Made by a program: the position numbers and the translations under genes. Shown here one piece after another: positions 63,986 through 64,000 of a DNA stretch of 64,000 nt. The notes under the pieces are model-generated. The model saw only the letters and a program-made list of their open reading frames with translations. It made no database searches and was not told the DNA's origin. The DNA lies in NCBI GenBank assembly GCA_030522415.1, contig CM060104.1, positions 19,996,325 through 20,060,324 of the forward strand, written 5' to 3'. Within the stretch, counting starts at the first letter, position 1; each line of letters starts with the position of its first letter. The stretch comes from Channallabes apus. Taxonomy: Eukaryota > Chordata > Actinopteri > Siluriformes > Clariidae.

Positions 63986-64000
63986 CTGGACTAGAGGTTC

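Overview
The window looks like the nuclear genome of a ray-finned fish (teleost). Its two genes match vertebrate families exon by exon, with GT-AG splicing. The rest is typical fish repeat content: Tc1/mariner, hAT and pogo-like DNA transposons, a tRNA-derived SINE with a GAAT-type tail, LTR elements, an RTE-like LINE fragment and long CA, GATA and AT microsatellites. The SINE type suggests an otophysan such as a catfish, but I hold that loosely.

Two genes lie in tandem on the minus strand. At the left is the 5' part of a gasdermin E gene (gsdme/dfna5): one noncoding first exon and three coding exons giving residues 1-193 of the pore-forming N domain. Its later exons lie left of the window. 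From about 22.1 to 60.1 kb lies osbpl3 (ORP3). I could place all 22 coding exons with consistent phases, giving an 875-residue reading frame with PH domain, FFAT motif and ORD with the EQVSHHPP signature. The osbpl3 promoter and upstream noncoding exon(s) were not found and may lie right of 60.1 kb or outside the window. GSDME and OSBPL3 are also same-strand neighbours in mammals, so the pair is conserved synteny.

Region by region: 1-1.5 kb is the 3' end of an LTR retrotransposon inside a gsdme intron. 1.5-7.9 kb is gsdme with Tc1 relics. 8-22 kb is the spacer between the genes and is nearly all transposable elements: a MITE, a Tc1 with long inverted repeats, a GGGGAGACC-ended element holding a deleted LINE, a Tc1 with an intact 351-residue transposase, and an LTR split by a 2.9-kb DNA element that itself holds a SINE. 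A promoter-like segment with a splice donor sits at 9.0-9.1 kb. 22-60 kb is osbpl3, whose introns carry further elements, several with target-site duplications visible in the sequence. 60-64 kb is a repeat-rich flank.

I found no prokaryote-type system, CRISPR array or cluster of unknown genes. The most informative material is the layered transposon history, several close element-exon neighbourhoods in osbpl3, and the unexplained promoter-like segment between the two genes.
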